Below, piece after piece: positions 26,369-34,983 of a DNA stretch of 41,593 nt. Under the pieces are notes generated by a model. The model was not told where the DNA came from. It did no database searches and saw only the letters and a program-made list of their open reading frames with translations. The stretch is taken from positions 1 through 41,593 of the forward strand of contig NZ_VFIL01000021.1 in the NCBI RefSeq assembly GCF_007858285.1. The letters run 5' to 3'. The position numbers and the translations under genes were made by a program. This DNA comes from Pseudomonas brenneri (GTDB lineage: Bacteria > Pseudomonadota > Gammaproteobacteria > Pseudomonadales > Pseudomonadaceae). Position 1 is the first letter of the stretch. Each line of letters starts with the position of its first letter.

Positions 26369-28288
26369 CTATTGCGGCTCCATCATGCGGGTGGGTGGCA
26401 AGCCATTGGCATTGTGCTGGTAGATTGCCTCGGGCTGCCCTTGCTCGTTGAAGAATACCTGGCCGATGCCCGCACTGTTCCAGAGCCGTTCGCCGGCTTC
26501 GGCGTGTGCCGGGATATACGGCACCACTTGCATGCGGCGGCGCCGAGTCAGCCAGTTCAAGGGCGAGCGTGGCGAGTAGAGCCAGCGGTTGAGGCGGTCA
26601 AACCACTCCAGCAGGCGGGGTGGGAATTGGTTCTTGATGCCACTGCTGGTGATCTGCCAGATCTGCGGCCCGGCATTGCGATGGCGGATCAGCACTTTGT
26701 AGACGAACGAGTAATGCACATCCCCCGACAAGATCACGTAGTTACCCGGGGTGCGTGAGTGGCGGAAGATATTCAGGATCACTTGCGCGGCGCCACGGTG
26801 AGCCATCCAGTTTTCCGCATCGACCAACAGCGGGTAGCCGCACCAGCTGAAGACTTTCTGCACCGTCTCGATCAGCTTGACGCCGAAGATCGGCGCGGGC
26901 GAAACGATGATGGCTGACGGATGGTCGAGCAGTTCCTGTTGCAGTTCGCTCAAGGCTTCCCAGTCCAGCAGGCCGGACGGTTGTTTGAGGGTGAACTCAC
27001 TGCGCCAGCGCCGCGTGCGGGTGTCGATGACGACCAGCGCGGGAGTGGTGGGCAGCACGTAGTGCCATTGCTGGAACTGCAGCAGATCTTCCAGCAATTG
27101 GTCCTGGGTGGGTGCGTGCAGGTGATTGTCGTGGTCCTGGACCGTCGCGGCCAGGGCCAGGGTTTTTTCCACCAGTTGAGCGAAGGCATCGGGGTTGTTG
27201 CCCCAGCCCTGGCAGAGCATGTAGGCCAGCAAGGCGTTGCCGATGATGCGCTTGGAGAATGGGTTGCCGTAGGCGGTCTGTTCCCACTGGGCGCTGAGGT
27301 TCCAGTCATCGGTGATGTCATGATCATCGAAGATCATCAGGCACGGAACGTGGGCGAACACCCGGGCGACACCGGCCAGGCCGTCGCGAAACTTATCCAC
27401 AGGCACCTGCTCGCGGGCGTAGCGGGCCTGTTCCTCAGGTGCTAGCCGTGCGGGCGGTTGCGGGGTGATCAGGGTCCAGGGTGTCGGCGACCAGGCCAGC
27501 AGGTACATCGCCATGACTTCGGCGAAGGTCACCAGGTGGTTGTCGGCGGTGCTGCTGGTGAAGATCGGTTTCTTCACCCCGCCAAAAAAGCGTTCGCGCA
27601 AGGTCTCGTTGCTTTCCAGGGCCGGCAACAGATCGGCGCGATGGTAGTAGCTGGCGGGGTGATCGTAGAGCCTGGTGCTGTCGTCCACCACCGCGCCATC
27701 GAGGTGTTCATCGAACAGACCCAGACGGGCAATCAGCCCATGAATGGCACGCAGCATCGGCCCGGCTACGTCGTCGGCATACACCTGGTCGCCACTCATC
27801 ATCAACAGGGCGGGACGCTGTTCCAGGCTGCGGTCTTCGGCCAACAGGCGATCCGCGCACAGCAGGCCTTCATCGGCGTAATGGTGGGGTTTGCGGCAAG
27901 AACCGTGCAGCAACTGGCGAATACGGCTGTGCAGGATGAAATCCGGGCACCGGGCATTGGCATACAGCAGGTGCGGCGCCCATTGGGCGATGCCGGTTCC
28001 ATCGTTGAGCAGCAAGTCATAGCTGATGGGCACGTCCTGGGGGAGCGGCGTGGCCAGCGGTACATCGATCAGGTGGATAAAGGCTGCGCGGCCCACGGGA
28101 ATGACCCGGCAGCGGGTGGCGTCGAGATCGATCTCCAGGGACTGCTGGCACTCGTCCTGGCGAAACTGCAGCCGCAAGGTCAAGGCCAGTGCCCGGCTGC
28201 CCACCAGCCACAACACCAGGCGCCCCGGCTCCAGGCGACGCAGCAAGGGGCCGGCGAGGACGGCGGGTAGTGAAGCGGCTTGCAACAT
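26369..28288 (-). CDS. PhoD-like metallophosphatase family protein
   Basis: A 639-residue protein with a PhoD-like metallophosphatase domain. Metal-ligand motifs are MSGDQVYADD, FDDHDITDDWN and VILSGDVHYSFVY. The N-terminal region has a beta-rich segment and CRKPHHYADEG. No clear Tat or Sec signal is visible, so it is probably cytoplasmic, unlike secreted PhoD. The frame begins with GTG at 28297, but the ATG at 28288 has better spacing from AGAG. The substrate (a phosphodiester or phosphomonoester) cannot be told. Confidence 0.82.
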   Translation of the reverse strand: MLQAASLPAVLAGPLLRRLEPGRLVLWLVGSRALALTLRLQFRQDECQQSLEIDLDATRCRVIPVGRAAFIHLIDVPLATPLPQDVPISYDLLLNDGTGIAQWAPHLLYANARCPDFILHSRIRQLLHGSCRKPHHYADEGLLCADRLLAEDRSLEQRPALLMMSGDQVYADDVAGPMLRAIHGLIARLGLFDEHLDGAVVDDSTRLYDHPASYYHRADLLPALESNETLRERFFGGVKKPIFTSSTADNHLVTFAEVMAMYLLAWSPTPWTLITPQPPARLAPEEQARYAREQVPVDKFRDGLAGVARVFAHVPCLMIFDDHDITDDWNLSAQWEQTAYGNPFSKRIIGNALLAYMLCQGWGNNPDAFAQLVEKTLALAATVQDHDNHLHAPTQDQLLEDLLQFQQWHYVLPTTPALVVIDTRTRRWRSEFTLKQPSGLLDWEALSELQQELLDHPSAIIVSPAPIFGVKLIETVQKVFSWCGYPLLVDAENWMAHRGAAQVILNIFRHSRTPGNYVILSGDVHYSFVYKVLIRHRNAGPQIWQITSSGIKNQFPPRLLEWFDRLNRWLYSPRSPLNWLTRRRRMQVVPYIPAHAEAGERLWNSAGIGQVFFNEQGQPEAIYQHNANGLPPTRMMEPQ

Positions 28289-28382
28289 GAAGAACACGGC
28301 TCTATGCGGGAAAGGATGGCAGAGGATAGCGCAATGGATGTCGGCGTTTTGTCAAAGTAACAGGGGCGGGCAGCCTTGATCA

Positions 28383-28646
28383 CTACAGCATGTTTGCCCG
28401 CTCTAGGCTGCTGACCGACGACTCTCCCTGGGCAATCAGCCAGCGCAGCACATCGCTCACCGCCACGCGGTGTTGGCGTTCGATCCAGCGTACGCCTTGT
28501 GGGGTGTACTGTTCCACATACCGGCTGAGCACCAGTTGATGTTGGTCGGCAGACAATTGCAAACGGGTTTCCCGACAAATCAGCGCGCGATCACCCCGTT
28601 TGTGTATCTTCTGCTGCAGGAGCATGGAGCTGGCATCAGAAATCAT
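28383..28646 (-). CDS. Small hypothetical protein downstream of mlaA
   Basis: An 87-residue basic protein I do not recognise. It would start at the ATG 28646 (MISDASSMLLQQ), eleven bases inside the 3' end of mlaA and in another frame, with AAGG upstream. Visible features are QLSADQHQLVLSRYVEQY, RWIERQHRVAVSDVLRWLI and a Ser-rich tail, suggesting three or four helices and perhaps a small DNA-binding fold. There is no signal or membrane segment. The overlap suggests translational coupling to mlaA. The frame extends upstream to 28712 but that part mirrors mlaA. Confidence 0.55.
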   Translation of the reverse strand: MISDASSMLLQQKIHKRGDRALICRETRLQLSADQHQLVLSRYVEQYTPQGVRWIERQHRVAVSDVLRWLIAQGESSVSSLERANML

Positions 28647-29421
28647 CGCCTGGGCCTTGTGTGCATGAGGTTGCGGTGGGTGTTGTCGCCCCTTCCTTGC
28701 CTTCCAGCACATAGGCTGCGCGGTGTTCAGCCACGACGTTACGCAATGCGCTGTAGTAATCGGGCAACTGTTGCAGGCTGTCGGTCAGTGGCAGCAGGGC
28801 TGCCCGGGTGTCTACGGTGTCGCCGACCAGGCTGATGGTGCCCAGGGTTTGCACCGTGTCGCTGTCGCCCAGTGGCGCCACCAGGAAACTCAGCACTTTA
28901 CCGGCAGCATCTCGACTGTTGCCGGTACCCAGTAACGGCAGTTCGACGATTGGCCCGTTACCGATGCCCCATACACCGAATGTCTGGCCGAAGTCGGCCG
29001 TGTGGCGGGGAATGCCCAGCGAGTCGGAGACATTCAACAGGCCCACCAGACCCACGGTGGTGTTGACCGCGAATCGTCCCAGCGTGTTGACGGAGCGCTG
29101 TGGGTTGCCTTGCAGCAGGTCGTTGATAAACACCTTGGGTTCACTGAAGTTGCTGGAGAAGTTATGCACACCCTGCTGGAAAAAATCCGGCAGGTGTTGA
29201 TAGCCACGGGCGACAGGTGCCAAGGCATAGTCATCGACGGTCCGGTTGAACGCAAAGACCCCGCGATTGAACGGCTCGACGGGGTCGTACACCGGGTAAT
29301 CAACCTGCGCACAGCGCACGTTCGCCTGTGGCGCGGGGCTGGCACAGCCTGTCAGGTACGAAACAGTCATCAACAGTGCAGCCTGGCGAGCCAGGTGGCG
29401 GGGATACGTCAGCGCACGCAT
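28636..29421 (-). CDS. mlaA: MlaA/VacJ phospholipid-trafficking lipoprotein
   Basis: A 261-residue outer-membrane lipoprotein of the VacJ family. The signal peptide ends in the lipobox LTGCAS. The MlaA core starts at DYPVYDPVEPFNRGVFAFNR and includes LPDFFQQGVHNFSSNFSEP, the FAVNTTVGLVGLLNVSDSLG segment and DFGQTFGVWGIGNGPIVELPLLG. MlaA removes misplaced phospholipids from the outer leaflet and passes them to MlaC. The start at 29421 is chosen over 29694 because it directly precedes the lipoprotein signal and has GGAG nine bases upstream. The remaining Mla genes are not nearby. It diverges from the response regulator at 29586. Confidence 0.9.
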   Translation of the reverse strand: MRALTYPRHLARQAALLMTVSYLTGCASPAPQANVRCAQVDYPVYDPVEPFNRGVFAFNRTVDDYALAPVARGYQHLPDFFQQGVHNFSSNFSEPKVFINDLLQGNPQRSVNTLGRFAVNTTVGLVGLLNVSDSLGIPRHTADFGQTFGVWGIGNGPIVELPLLGTGNSRDAAGKVLSFLVAPLGDSDTVQTLGTISLVGDTVDTRAALLPLTDSLQQLPDYYSALRNVVAEHRAAYVLEGKEGATTPTATSCTQGPGDDF

Positions 29422-29585
29422 AAACACAGTCTCCGAAAAAGGGAGGCCGATGCTGGCATTCGCAGCTTGCCTGAAGATGTCTGCTTTATGACTGCGATGA
29501 CGCTTTGTTGCAGGATTGAAATATGTGACGAGTCGCTGCGAATGGTTTTGAATGTCGCCTCGACCAAGCCAAGTGATGCCAGCCG

Positions 29586-30296
29586 GTGAGCAACCTTTTA
29601 ATCGTGGACGATGACCTTGAGGTCCTCGCACTGCTGAAGAAATTTTTCCTGCAACATGGCTACGCGGTACGGACCGCAGCCAATGGCACAGCACTGTGGG
29701 CGGCCATGGAACAGCAGGTTGCAGACCTGATCATCCTCGACCTGATGCTGCCGGGCGACAACGGCCTGTTACTGTGCCAGCGCCTGCGCCAGCAATACGC
29801 CACGCCGGTGATCATGCTGACCGCCATGGGCGAACTCAGCGACCGGGTGGTGGGCCTGGAAATGGGCGCTGATGACTACCTGAGCAAACCCTTCGATGCG
29901 CGTGAGTTGCTGGCCCGGGTGCGCGCAGTGTTGCGCCGTGCCGGTGAAAGCCGGGGCCCCTCGGGCGACAGTTCACGGCCGTTGATTCGCTTCGCCGGCT
30001 GGCAACTGGACCTTACCCGGCGCGAATTGCGCTCGCCGGACCAGGTGATGATCCCCTTGTCGTCCGGGGAGTTCGACCTGCTGTTGGTGTTCGTCGAGCA
30101 TCCTCAGCGGGTGTTGTCGCGCGAGCAGCTGTTGAACCTGGCCCGTGGCCACAGCCACGATGCGTTTGATCGCAGTATCGACGTGCAGGTCAGCCGTCTG
30201 CGGCGCAAGCTGGAGTTCGATACCAAACGCCCGGCGATGATTCGCACGGTGCGCAATGGCGGCTATCAATTTACCGCCAGTGTGAGTCGCTCATGA
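29586..30296 (+). CDS. OmpR-family response regulator
   Basis: A 236-residue two-component regulator. The receiver domain has the acidic pair at D8-D10 and phosphoacceptor D52 (IILDLMLPGDNG), plus the K in YLSKPFDARELL. A C-terminal OmpR winged helix includes LSSGEFDLLLVFVEHP and AFDRSIDVQVSRLRRKLE. Translation starts at GTG 29586; the ribosome binding site is weak. It overlaps the sensor kinase gene by four bases, so they form one operon. The stimulus is unknown. Confidence 0.9.
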   Translation: MSNLLIVDDDLEVLALLKKFFLQHGYAVRTAANGTALWAAMEQQVADLIILDLMLPGDNGLLLCQRLRQQYATPVIMLTAMGELSDRVVGLEMGADDYLSKPFDARELLARVRAVLRRAGESRGPSGDSSRPLIRFAGWQLDLTRRELRSPDQVMIPLSSGEFDLLLVFVEHPQRVLSREQLLNLARGHSHDAFDRSIDVQVSRLRRKLEFDTKRPAMIRTVRNGGYQFTASVSRS

Positions 30297-31609
30297 AGCG
30301 TCCTCGCGACACGGTGGCCCGCTGGATTGCCCTGACCATCCTGATCGCCATGTTCACCGCCCTGGCGCTCAATACTCTGTTTTCGCTACTCGCCGGCGTC
30401 TGGGCCCGACCACCCTTGAGTGAAACCGGCCTGCTGGACAAGGTGGCGGTGATTGTCCGGATGATCGAGACGGCGGATCCTGCCCAGCGCCCCAGCCTGG
30501 CCCGCTCGGCAGGCGACAGTATGTTCAGCGTGCATTGGGCGGTGGATGCCAAGCGTTTCGGCTTGCCCCAGGTCAAGAACGATGATTACAGCACGGGAAA
30601 AGAGCTGTTCGTGAATGCGCTGGCCTGGCCAGAGCGCCGGGCCGAGGGCTTTGAGCCGGCTGACTGGGCAGGTCCCGGTGGGCACTATGCGTTGCTGGTG
30701 GAACTGACCGATCACTCGTGGCTGATGTTCAGCGCCGCGTCGCGCAGTTGGGGGCTTGCCGAAGGACCGCGTAGCGTCATCGTGTTGGTGCTGGTGCTGA
30801 TTTCCACCGCGCTGGTGACCCTGATTGCCACCCGGCGCCTGGCGAGGCCCTTGCAACATTTCGCCCTGGGTGTCCGGCGTTTTGGTGCCGACTTCCGGGC
30901 GCCGCCGATCGAGCCGGTGGGCCCGGAGGAAATTCGCCAGGCGATCCTGGCATTCAACGGCATGCAGGCGCAGTTGCAGCACTTTATCCAGGACCGCACC
31001 CAGATGCTCGCGGCCATTTCCCATGACCTGCGCGCGCCCTTGACGCGGCTGCGGCTGCGGGGTGAATTCATTGAGGACCGCGATCAGCAGCAGAAACTGT
31101 TTCGCGATGTCGATGAAATGCAGGCGATGATCAATACCGCCCTGGAGTTCTTTCGCGACGATGCACGCCTGGAGCAGGCCACGGCGCTGGACTTGTCCGA
31201 GTTGCTGCAAACCCTGGTGGATGATTATCGTGACCAGTCCATCGATATCGCCTTCAGCGGTCCGCCGCGCCTGGTGTATTTCGGCCGGCCCCTGGGGCTC
31301 AAACGGGTGATGACCAACCTGGTGGACAATGCGATCCACTACGGCCACGCGCCCGAAATCCAATTGCAGCAACAGCCGGGGCAAGTGGTGATTCGTGTGC
31401 TGGACCGTGGGCCGGGGATTCCCAGCGGACTTCACGAACAGGTCTTCCTGCCGTTTTTCCGCCTGGAAGGTTCACGCAACAAAAGTACGGGGGGTGTCGG
31501 TCTGGGGCTTTCCAGCGCCCGGGCGATTGTCCTGGAGCATGGCGGCACCCTGACCCTGCGGGACCGCCTGGGCGGCGGGTTGGAGGCGGTGGTGATACTG
31601 CCGGTGTAG
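30293..31609 (+). CDS. Sensor histidine kinase (EnvZ-like architecture)
   Basis: A 438-residue membrane kinase. Two transmembrane helices (about 11-34 and 161-181) bracket a periplasmic domain of about 125 residues. A HAMP-like linker follows, with ATRRLARPLQHFALGV. The H box AAISHDLRAPLTRLRLR has H244. The ATPase core has the N box NLVDNAIHYG, G1 LDRGPGIP and G2 GGVGLGLSSARAI. It is coupled to the response regulator by an ATGA overlap. The organisation is like EnvZ or CpxA; the ligand cannot be inferred. Confidence 0.9.
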   Translation: MKRPRDTVARWIALTILIAMFTALALNTLFSLLAGVWARPPLSETGLLDKVAVIVRMIETADPAQRPSLARSAGDSMFSVHWAVDAKRFGLPQVKNDDYSTGKELFVNALAWPERRAEGFEPADWAGPGGHYALLVELTDHSWLMFSAASRSWGLAEGPRSVIVLVLVLISTALVTLIATRRLARPLQHFALGVRRFGADFRAPPIEPVGPEEIRQAILAFNGMQAQLQHFIQDRTQMLAAISHDLRAPLTRLRLRGEFIEDRDQQQKLFRDVDEMQAMINTALEFFRDDARLEQATALDLSELLQTLVDDYRDQSIDIAFSGPPRLVYFGRPLGLKRVMTNLVDNAIHYGHAPEIQLQQQPGQVVIRVLDRGPGIPSGLHEQVFLPFFRLEGSRNKSTGGVGLGLSSARAIVLEHGGTLTLRDRLGGGLEAVVILPV

Positions 31610-31644
31610 TGAGGAGGGTGATCCATTGCAGATGTGAGCCGTAT

Positions 31645-32022
31645 TCAATGCAGGGATGAATCCGGCCCCAAGGCTTGTTGTACACAGTCGAGCAAACGCT
31701 CAGTGCTCCATGGCTTGGGCAGGAATCTCACGGTGCTGCCCAATTGCGCCGCCATCGCTGTGTTGCCCGAGGTCAGGACCACGGGCAATGAAGGCCAACG
31801 GTGCGCCACTACTCGGCTCAGGTCATACCCGTTGAGCAGTCCAGGCATCTGGATATCACTGACAATCAAGTCCACCGGATCACTGGAGCGTTCTAGAAAA
31901 ATCATCCCCTCATCCGCCGATGGAAACGAAATGACCTGTGCGCCGAATTCTTCCAGCACATCCACCATGAGTGAGCGAATGATTTCGTCGTCTTCCAATA
32001 CCAATATCGATGGCTGAGCCAT
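31645..32022 (-). CDS. Stand-alone response regulator receiver protein
   Basis: A 125-residue CheY-like receiver with no output domain. The acidic triad is in LEDDE, the phosphoacceptor is D56 in LIVSDIQMPG, the switch residue lies in VVLTSG, and K103 is in FLPKPWS. A LLNGYDL insertion follows the Asp. ATG at 32022 has GGAGTAG nine bases upstream. It is convergent with the kinase gene (about 35 bp), so it is not in its operon, though it may act in a phosphorelay. Hybrid-kinase-associated FixJ-type receivers are the closest recall. Confidence 0.88.
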   Translation of the reverse strand: MAQPSILVLEDDEIIRSLMVDVLEEFGAQVISFPSADEGMIFLERSSDPVDLIVSDIQMPGLLNGYDLSRVVAHRWPSLPVVLTSGNTAMAAQLGSTVRFLPKPWSTERLLDCVQQALGPDSSLH

Positions 32023-32130
32023 GATCACTACTCCACCATCAGAGGTCAGTAAGGTGGAGTGGGCGATGAATGGATAGGTTCGATTGGATATTTTATATTC
32101 GATGGGTGGTCATTTGGCTGGTTTTCCCCC

Positions 32131-32850
32131 TCAGAAGCGCTCATCCAGCAGGGCTGGCAAGGTCAGTTCCTTGACGAAGCTGGCCGATGACAGGCTCAAG
32201 GCCATACGCACCACCTGCACCACATCGTGTACCGGGATCAACTGCCCGTCGCCGCGTTGTTCGGCCTCTTGCCTGGATGTGCTCAACGGATCTTCGGTAT
32301 TCAGGTAGCCCAGGTTCAGGCAGGTCACACCCAGGCGCTGGTGCCGATAACCTTCGCGCAGAGCATCGGCCATGCCACGCAAGGCGAATTTCGATGCGCC
32401 GAACGTGACTTCCGGACGACCGCTCTGGGGCAGGCCCGAGGTCGAGCCGGTAAGGATGATGCGTGGGTTCGGGCTCTTCAGCAGCACGGGCAGCAGGCGC
32501 TTGATCAGCAGCAGCGGCGCGGTGACGTTGCAACTGACAATGGCTTCCAGCTGCGTATCCTCGTCCTTGAGAAAACTGTAGGCCTCGTCGAACGCCCGTT
32601 CTTCCCAGATGCCCAGGTTATAGATCAGCGTGTCCAGGCCGTCCTGCACCACCGCTTGTTCGATGAGTTGCGCGGCCTGTGCTGGCTGGCCAAGGTCGGC
32701 TTCCACCCACAGCACTTCGGCGCCGGTCGCGGATACCAGGTTGGCAGGACGGCTGCGCGAGACACCGACCACGGTATCCCCCACACCACCCAGACCTTCC
32801 ATAAATGCCCTGCCCAAACCCTTGCTTGCACCGACCACCATGGTTCTCAT
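32131..32850 (-). CDS. SDR-family protein with the catalytic Tyr replaced by Phe
   Basis: A 239-residue Rossmann protein of the classical short-chain dehydrogenase type. The cofactor loop is VVGASKGLGRAF (GxxxGxG), the acidic residue ADLGQP is present, and the usual NNAG is degenerate (IYNLGIW). The active-site motif YxxxK reads FGASK, with F150 where the catalytic Tyr belongs and K154 kept. AGGAGAG precedes the ATG at 32850. NAD(P) binding is likely, but ordinary oxidoreductase chemistry is doubtful. Confidence 0.85.
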   Translation of the reverse strand: MRTMVVGASKGLGRAFMEGLGGVGDTVVGVSRSRPANLVSATGAEVLWVEADLGQPAQAAQLIEQAVVQDGLDTLIYNLGIWEERAFDEAYSFLKDEDTQLEAIVSCNVTAPLLLIKRLLPVLLKSPNPRIILTGSTSGLPQSGRPEVTFGASKFALRGMADALREGYRHQRLGVTCLNLGYLNTEDPLSTSRQEAEQRGDGQLIPVHDVVQVVRMALSLSSASFVKELTLPALLDERF

Positions 32851-33024
32851 CGATCTCTCCTGAACTGACGTGCTGATGGGAGGGCGCATGCAAACAGAGG
32901 GGGCGAGTGATGGCAATTGAATGGCTGTATCCAAATGTTTTGCCGGGGCAGGGCGCGATCTGCCTCCGATTGATTTAGAGTGATGGCCTTTTGATATTTA
33001 TCCGGCTGTAGCCAAGGACGAAAA

Positions 33025-33585
33025 ATGAAACGGATCGAACGCGACTTCATCACCCTGTTCAATTGCCTGTGGTACCAGGACTTTCCGGTGGAGGTCGATG
33101 CCGTCACCAACCGTGCAGGCTGGACGATTCATGTGGGGGTGGTGATGCGCCAGTGTGCCAAGCTGCTCGGTGCGCGTGCCTATTTCGAACAGAGCGGGCG
33201 CACCGATGCCGTTTTGAGATTCCCTGACAAAAGTGTCCTGTCCCATGTCGAATGGGAGTGGGATGAGCCCCATAACGAAAAGGTGAAGGAAATCACCAAG
33301 CTGTTAAAACAATCTGAACCTGCGGTGTTCTCCACCTTCGTGTCCTACAGCACCAACAGCCATTTGCCTGCTGCCATCGAGAGAGCTTCCCGGCTCTGGG
33401 CTGATGCCAGCAAGCCGCTGATTTTCTTTATCGTGACCTTCAAGCAGGTTGGGCGCGACCGACATTTTCTGGAGCTGCATACATACGTTTTCAGCCGCGG
33501 CAAATACAAGAAAATCCGTATACAGCCTGCCCTGCCTTGGCAGATCGACCGGGCACGCTTCAACAACCTGGACGAGGACAAGTAA
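33025..33585 (+). CDS. Hypothetical protein of unknown function
   Basis: A 186-residue soluble protein that I do not recognise. AAGGA lies five bases before the ATG. Mixed alpha/beta composition: an N-terminal helical segment (FITLFNCLWYQDFPVEVDAV), an acidic stretch VLSHVEWEWDEPHNEK, a hydrophobic strand PLIFFIVTFKQ, and a basic tail HTYVFSRGKYKKIRIQP. The spaced acidic residues near 62-77 followed by a Lys-containing strand loosely recall PD-(D/E)XK nuclease cores, but this is only a guess. It diverges from the SDR gene and is followed 55 bp later by a cytochrome c gene. Confidence 0.7.
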   Translation: MKRIERDFITLFNCLWYQDFPVEVDAVTNRAGWTIHVGVVMRQCAKLLGARAYFEQSGRTDAVLRFPDKSVLSHVEWEWDEPHNEKVKEITKLLKQSEPAVFSTFVSYSTNSHLPAAIERASRLWADASKPLIFFIVTFKQVGRDRHFLELHTYVFSRGKYKKIRIQPALPWQIDRARFNNLDEDK

Positions 33586-33640
33586 ACAGTAGGCATAATT
33601 GCCGCCTTTGCCGCCTGAAGCCCCCGATCTGGAGCCCCCG

Positions 33641-34024
33641 ATGAAACTCGTTGCCTTGCTGCCCCTTTTACTCACGGCCACGCTCTTCAACACTTCGGCG
33701 ACGGCAGCGGGTGATGCCGAGGCGGGTGGCAGGTTGTTCACCAAGACGTGTGGCGGTTGCCACAGTGTCGGGCTGAACGCCCGTGGCGGCTTCGGGCCGC
33801 AGCTCAATGGGGTGATCGGGCGGCTGGCGGGCGCTACGGCGGACTATCAGTATTCCGACGCGATGAAAAACTCAGGCGTGGTGTGGACGCGGGAAACACT
33901 CGCGGCCTATATCGAGAACCCGAAGAAAGTGGTGAGTGGTACCCGCATGATTTTCTGGGGGATCAGCGATCAGGAGAAGATCGAGAATCTGCTGGCGTAT
34001 CTTGAGACCTTTCAGGCGCAATAG
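33641..34024 (+). CDS. Class I monoheme cytochrome c (c2/c550 type)
   Basis: A 127-residue periplasmic cytochrome. The signal peptide MKLVALLPLLLTATLFNTSA ends near TAA-GDAEAG. The heme site is CGGCH, followed by RGGFGPQLNGVIGR, and the axial Met is in GTRMIFWGISDQ. Length and order fit small class I cytochromes c of the c2 group. The ATG at 33641 has GGAG seven bases upstream; the frame before it is untranslated. The electron partner is unknown. A perfect REP hairpin ends the unit. Confidence 0.9.
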   Translation: MKLVALLPLLLTATLFNTSATAAGDAEAGGRLFTKTCGGCHSVGLNARGGFGPQLNGVIGRLAGATADYQYSDAMKNSGVVWTRETLAAYIENPKKVVSGTRMIFWGISDQEKIENLLAYLETFQAQ

Positions 34025-34030
34025 CCGCAT

Positions 34031-34058
34031 TGCAGGAGCCGGCTTGCCGGCTCCTGCA
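34031..34058. repeat. Perfect REP palindrome between convergent genes
   Basis: TGCAGGAGCCGGC (34031-34043), a TT loop, then GCCGGCTCCTGCA (34046-34058): 13-bp perfect arms. It starts seven bases after the cytochrome stop and ends 15 bp before the phnX stop, so it may also act as a two-way transcript end. Confidence 0.9.
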
Positions 34059-34073
34059 GGATAGGCACTGATT

Positions 34074-34901
34074 TCAACTGCCCTGTGGTGTTTCCCCGCG
34101 TGCCAGCCGCGCATTGATGTCGTCGATCACCGCCGGCAGGTCGACGATGGTATCGATCAGGTAGTGCGGGCGTGAACCCTCAAACATCTGGGTAATGCGC
34201 TCGCGCTCCTGCGCCAGTTCCTCGGCCGGCAGCGCCTTGAATTGCGCGTAGGTAAGGCCCAGCGCGTTGCCGGAGCAGGTCAGTGCCACCGTCCACATCC
34301 CGGCACTGCGTCCTTCCAGAATCCCCGGCCAGGTGTCATCGACCTTGACGCACGCCGCCACATCGCTGATGCCCAGGGCTATCACATTGGCCAGGGCCTG
34401 GGCCGGATGCGGGCGCCCGTTGGGCACTTCATCAGTCGCCACCACATGATCGGCCACGTAGCCGTTTTGTCGCGCCAGCTCGACCACCTTGGCCATTACC
34501 ACGGCCGGATAGCCCGAGCAGGAGCCGATCTTCAAGCCCTTGCCACGCAGGGTTTCAATCGCCTCCAGCGCACCGGGAATCACCGCCGAGTGCAGGGCGA
34601 TTTTCTCGATCTGCAACGGCATGAAACGCTCATACAGGGCGGTGACGTCCTCGTCGCTCGGCTGGCGGTTGAATACGGCGCGATAACGTTCGGCAATCTG
34701 CGGCTGATTACACAGGGTGCGGATGTGATCCCACTTGCCCATGCCCATCGGTCCGCGCGCTTCCTCCAGGGAAACGGCGACGCCGAACTCGGCAAAGGCC
34801 TCGACGAAAATCTGCGTGGGTGCGAAGGAGCCGAAGTCGACGACGGTGCCGGCCCAGTCCAGGACCACGGCTTGCAGCTTGGAAGGTGGTTGGTAGTTCA
34901 T
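34074..34901 (-). CDS. phnX: Phosphonoacetaldehyde hydrolase
   Basis: A 275-residue HAD-superfamily enzyme that splits the C-P bond of phosphonoacetaldehyde to acetaldehyde and phosphate. The nucleophile D15 sits in VVLDWAGTVVDFGS. The Schiff-base Lys, the hallmark of PhnX, is K56 in GPMGMGKWDHI. SGYPAVV and VKVDDTWPGI complete the HAD core. The frame begins with TTG at 34907, but the ATG at 34901 with GGAG seven bases upstream is preferred. The neighbouring LysR, transporter and iron-type dehydrogenase genes lie upstream on the same strand. No AEP transaminase (PhnW) gene is present. Confidence 0.93.
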   Translation of the reverse strand: MNYQPPSKLQAVVLDWAGTVVDFGSFAPTQIFVEAFAEFGVAVSLEEARGPMGMGKWDHIRTLCNQPQIAERYRAVFNRQPSDEDVTALYERFMPLQIEKIALHSAVIPGALEAIETLRGKGLKIGSCSGYPAVVMAKVVELARQNGYVADHVVATDEVPNGRPHPAQALANVIALGISDVAACVKVDDTWPGILEGRSAGMWTVALTCSGNALGLTYAQFKALPAEELAQERERITQMFEGSRPHYLIDTIVDLPAVIDDINARLARGETPQGS

Positions 34902-34983
34902 GGTCAATCTCCATTTTCGGGTATGAGCAGGCCGTCCCTCGATAAATGAGGTAAGCCGGTTGAGTGCAAAAGGGTGAAGCGAA

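Noticed and set aside
29422..29694. N-terminal extension of MlaA
   Set aside because: The lipoprotein signal and lipobox fix the start at 29421; the upstream stretch overlaps the divergent response regulator gene.
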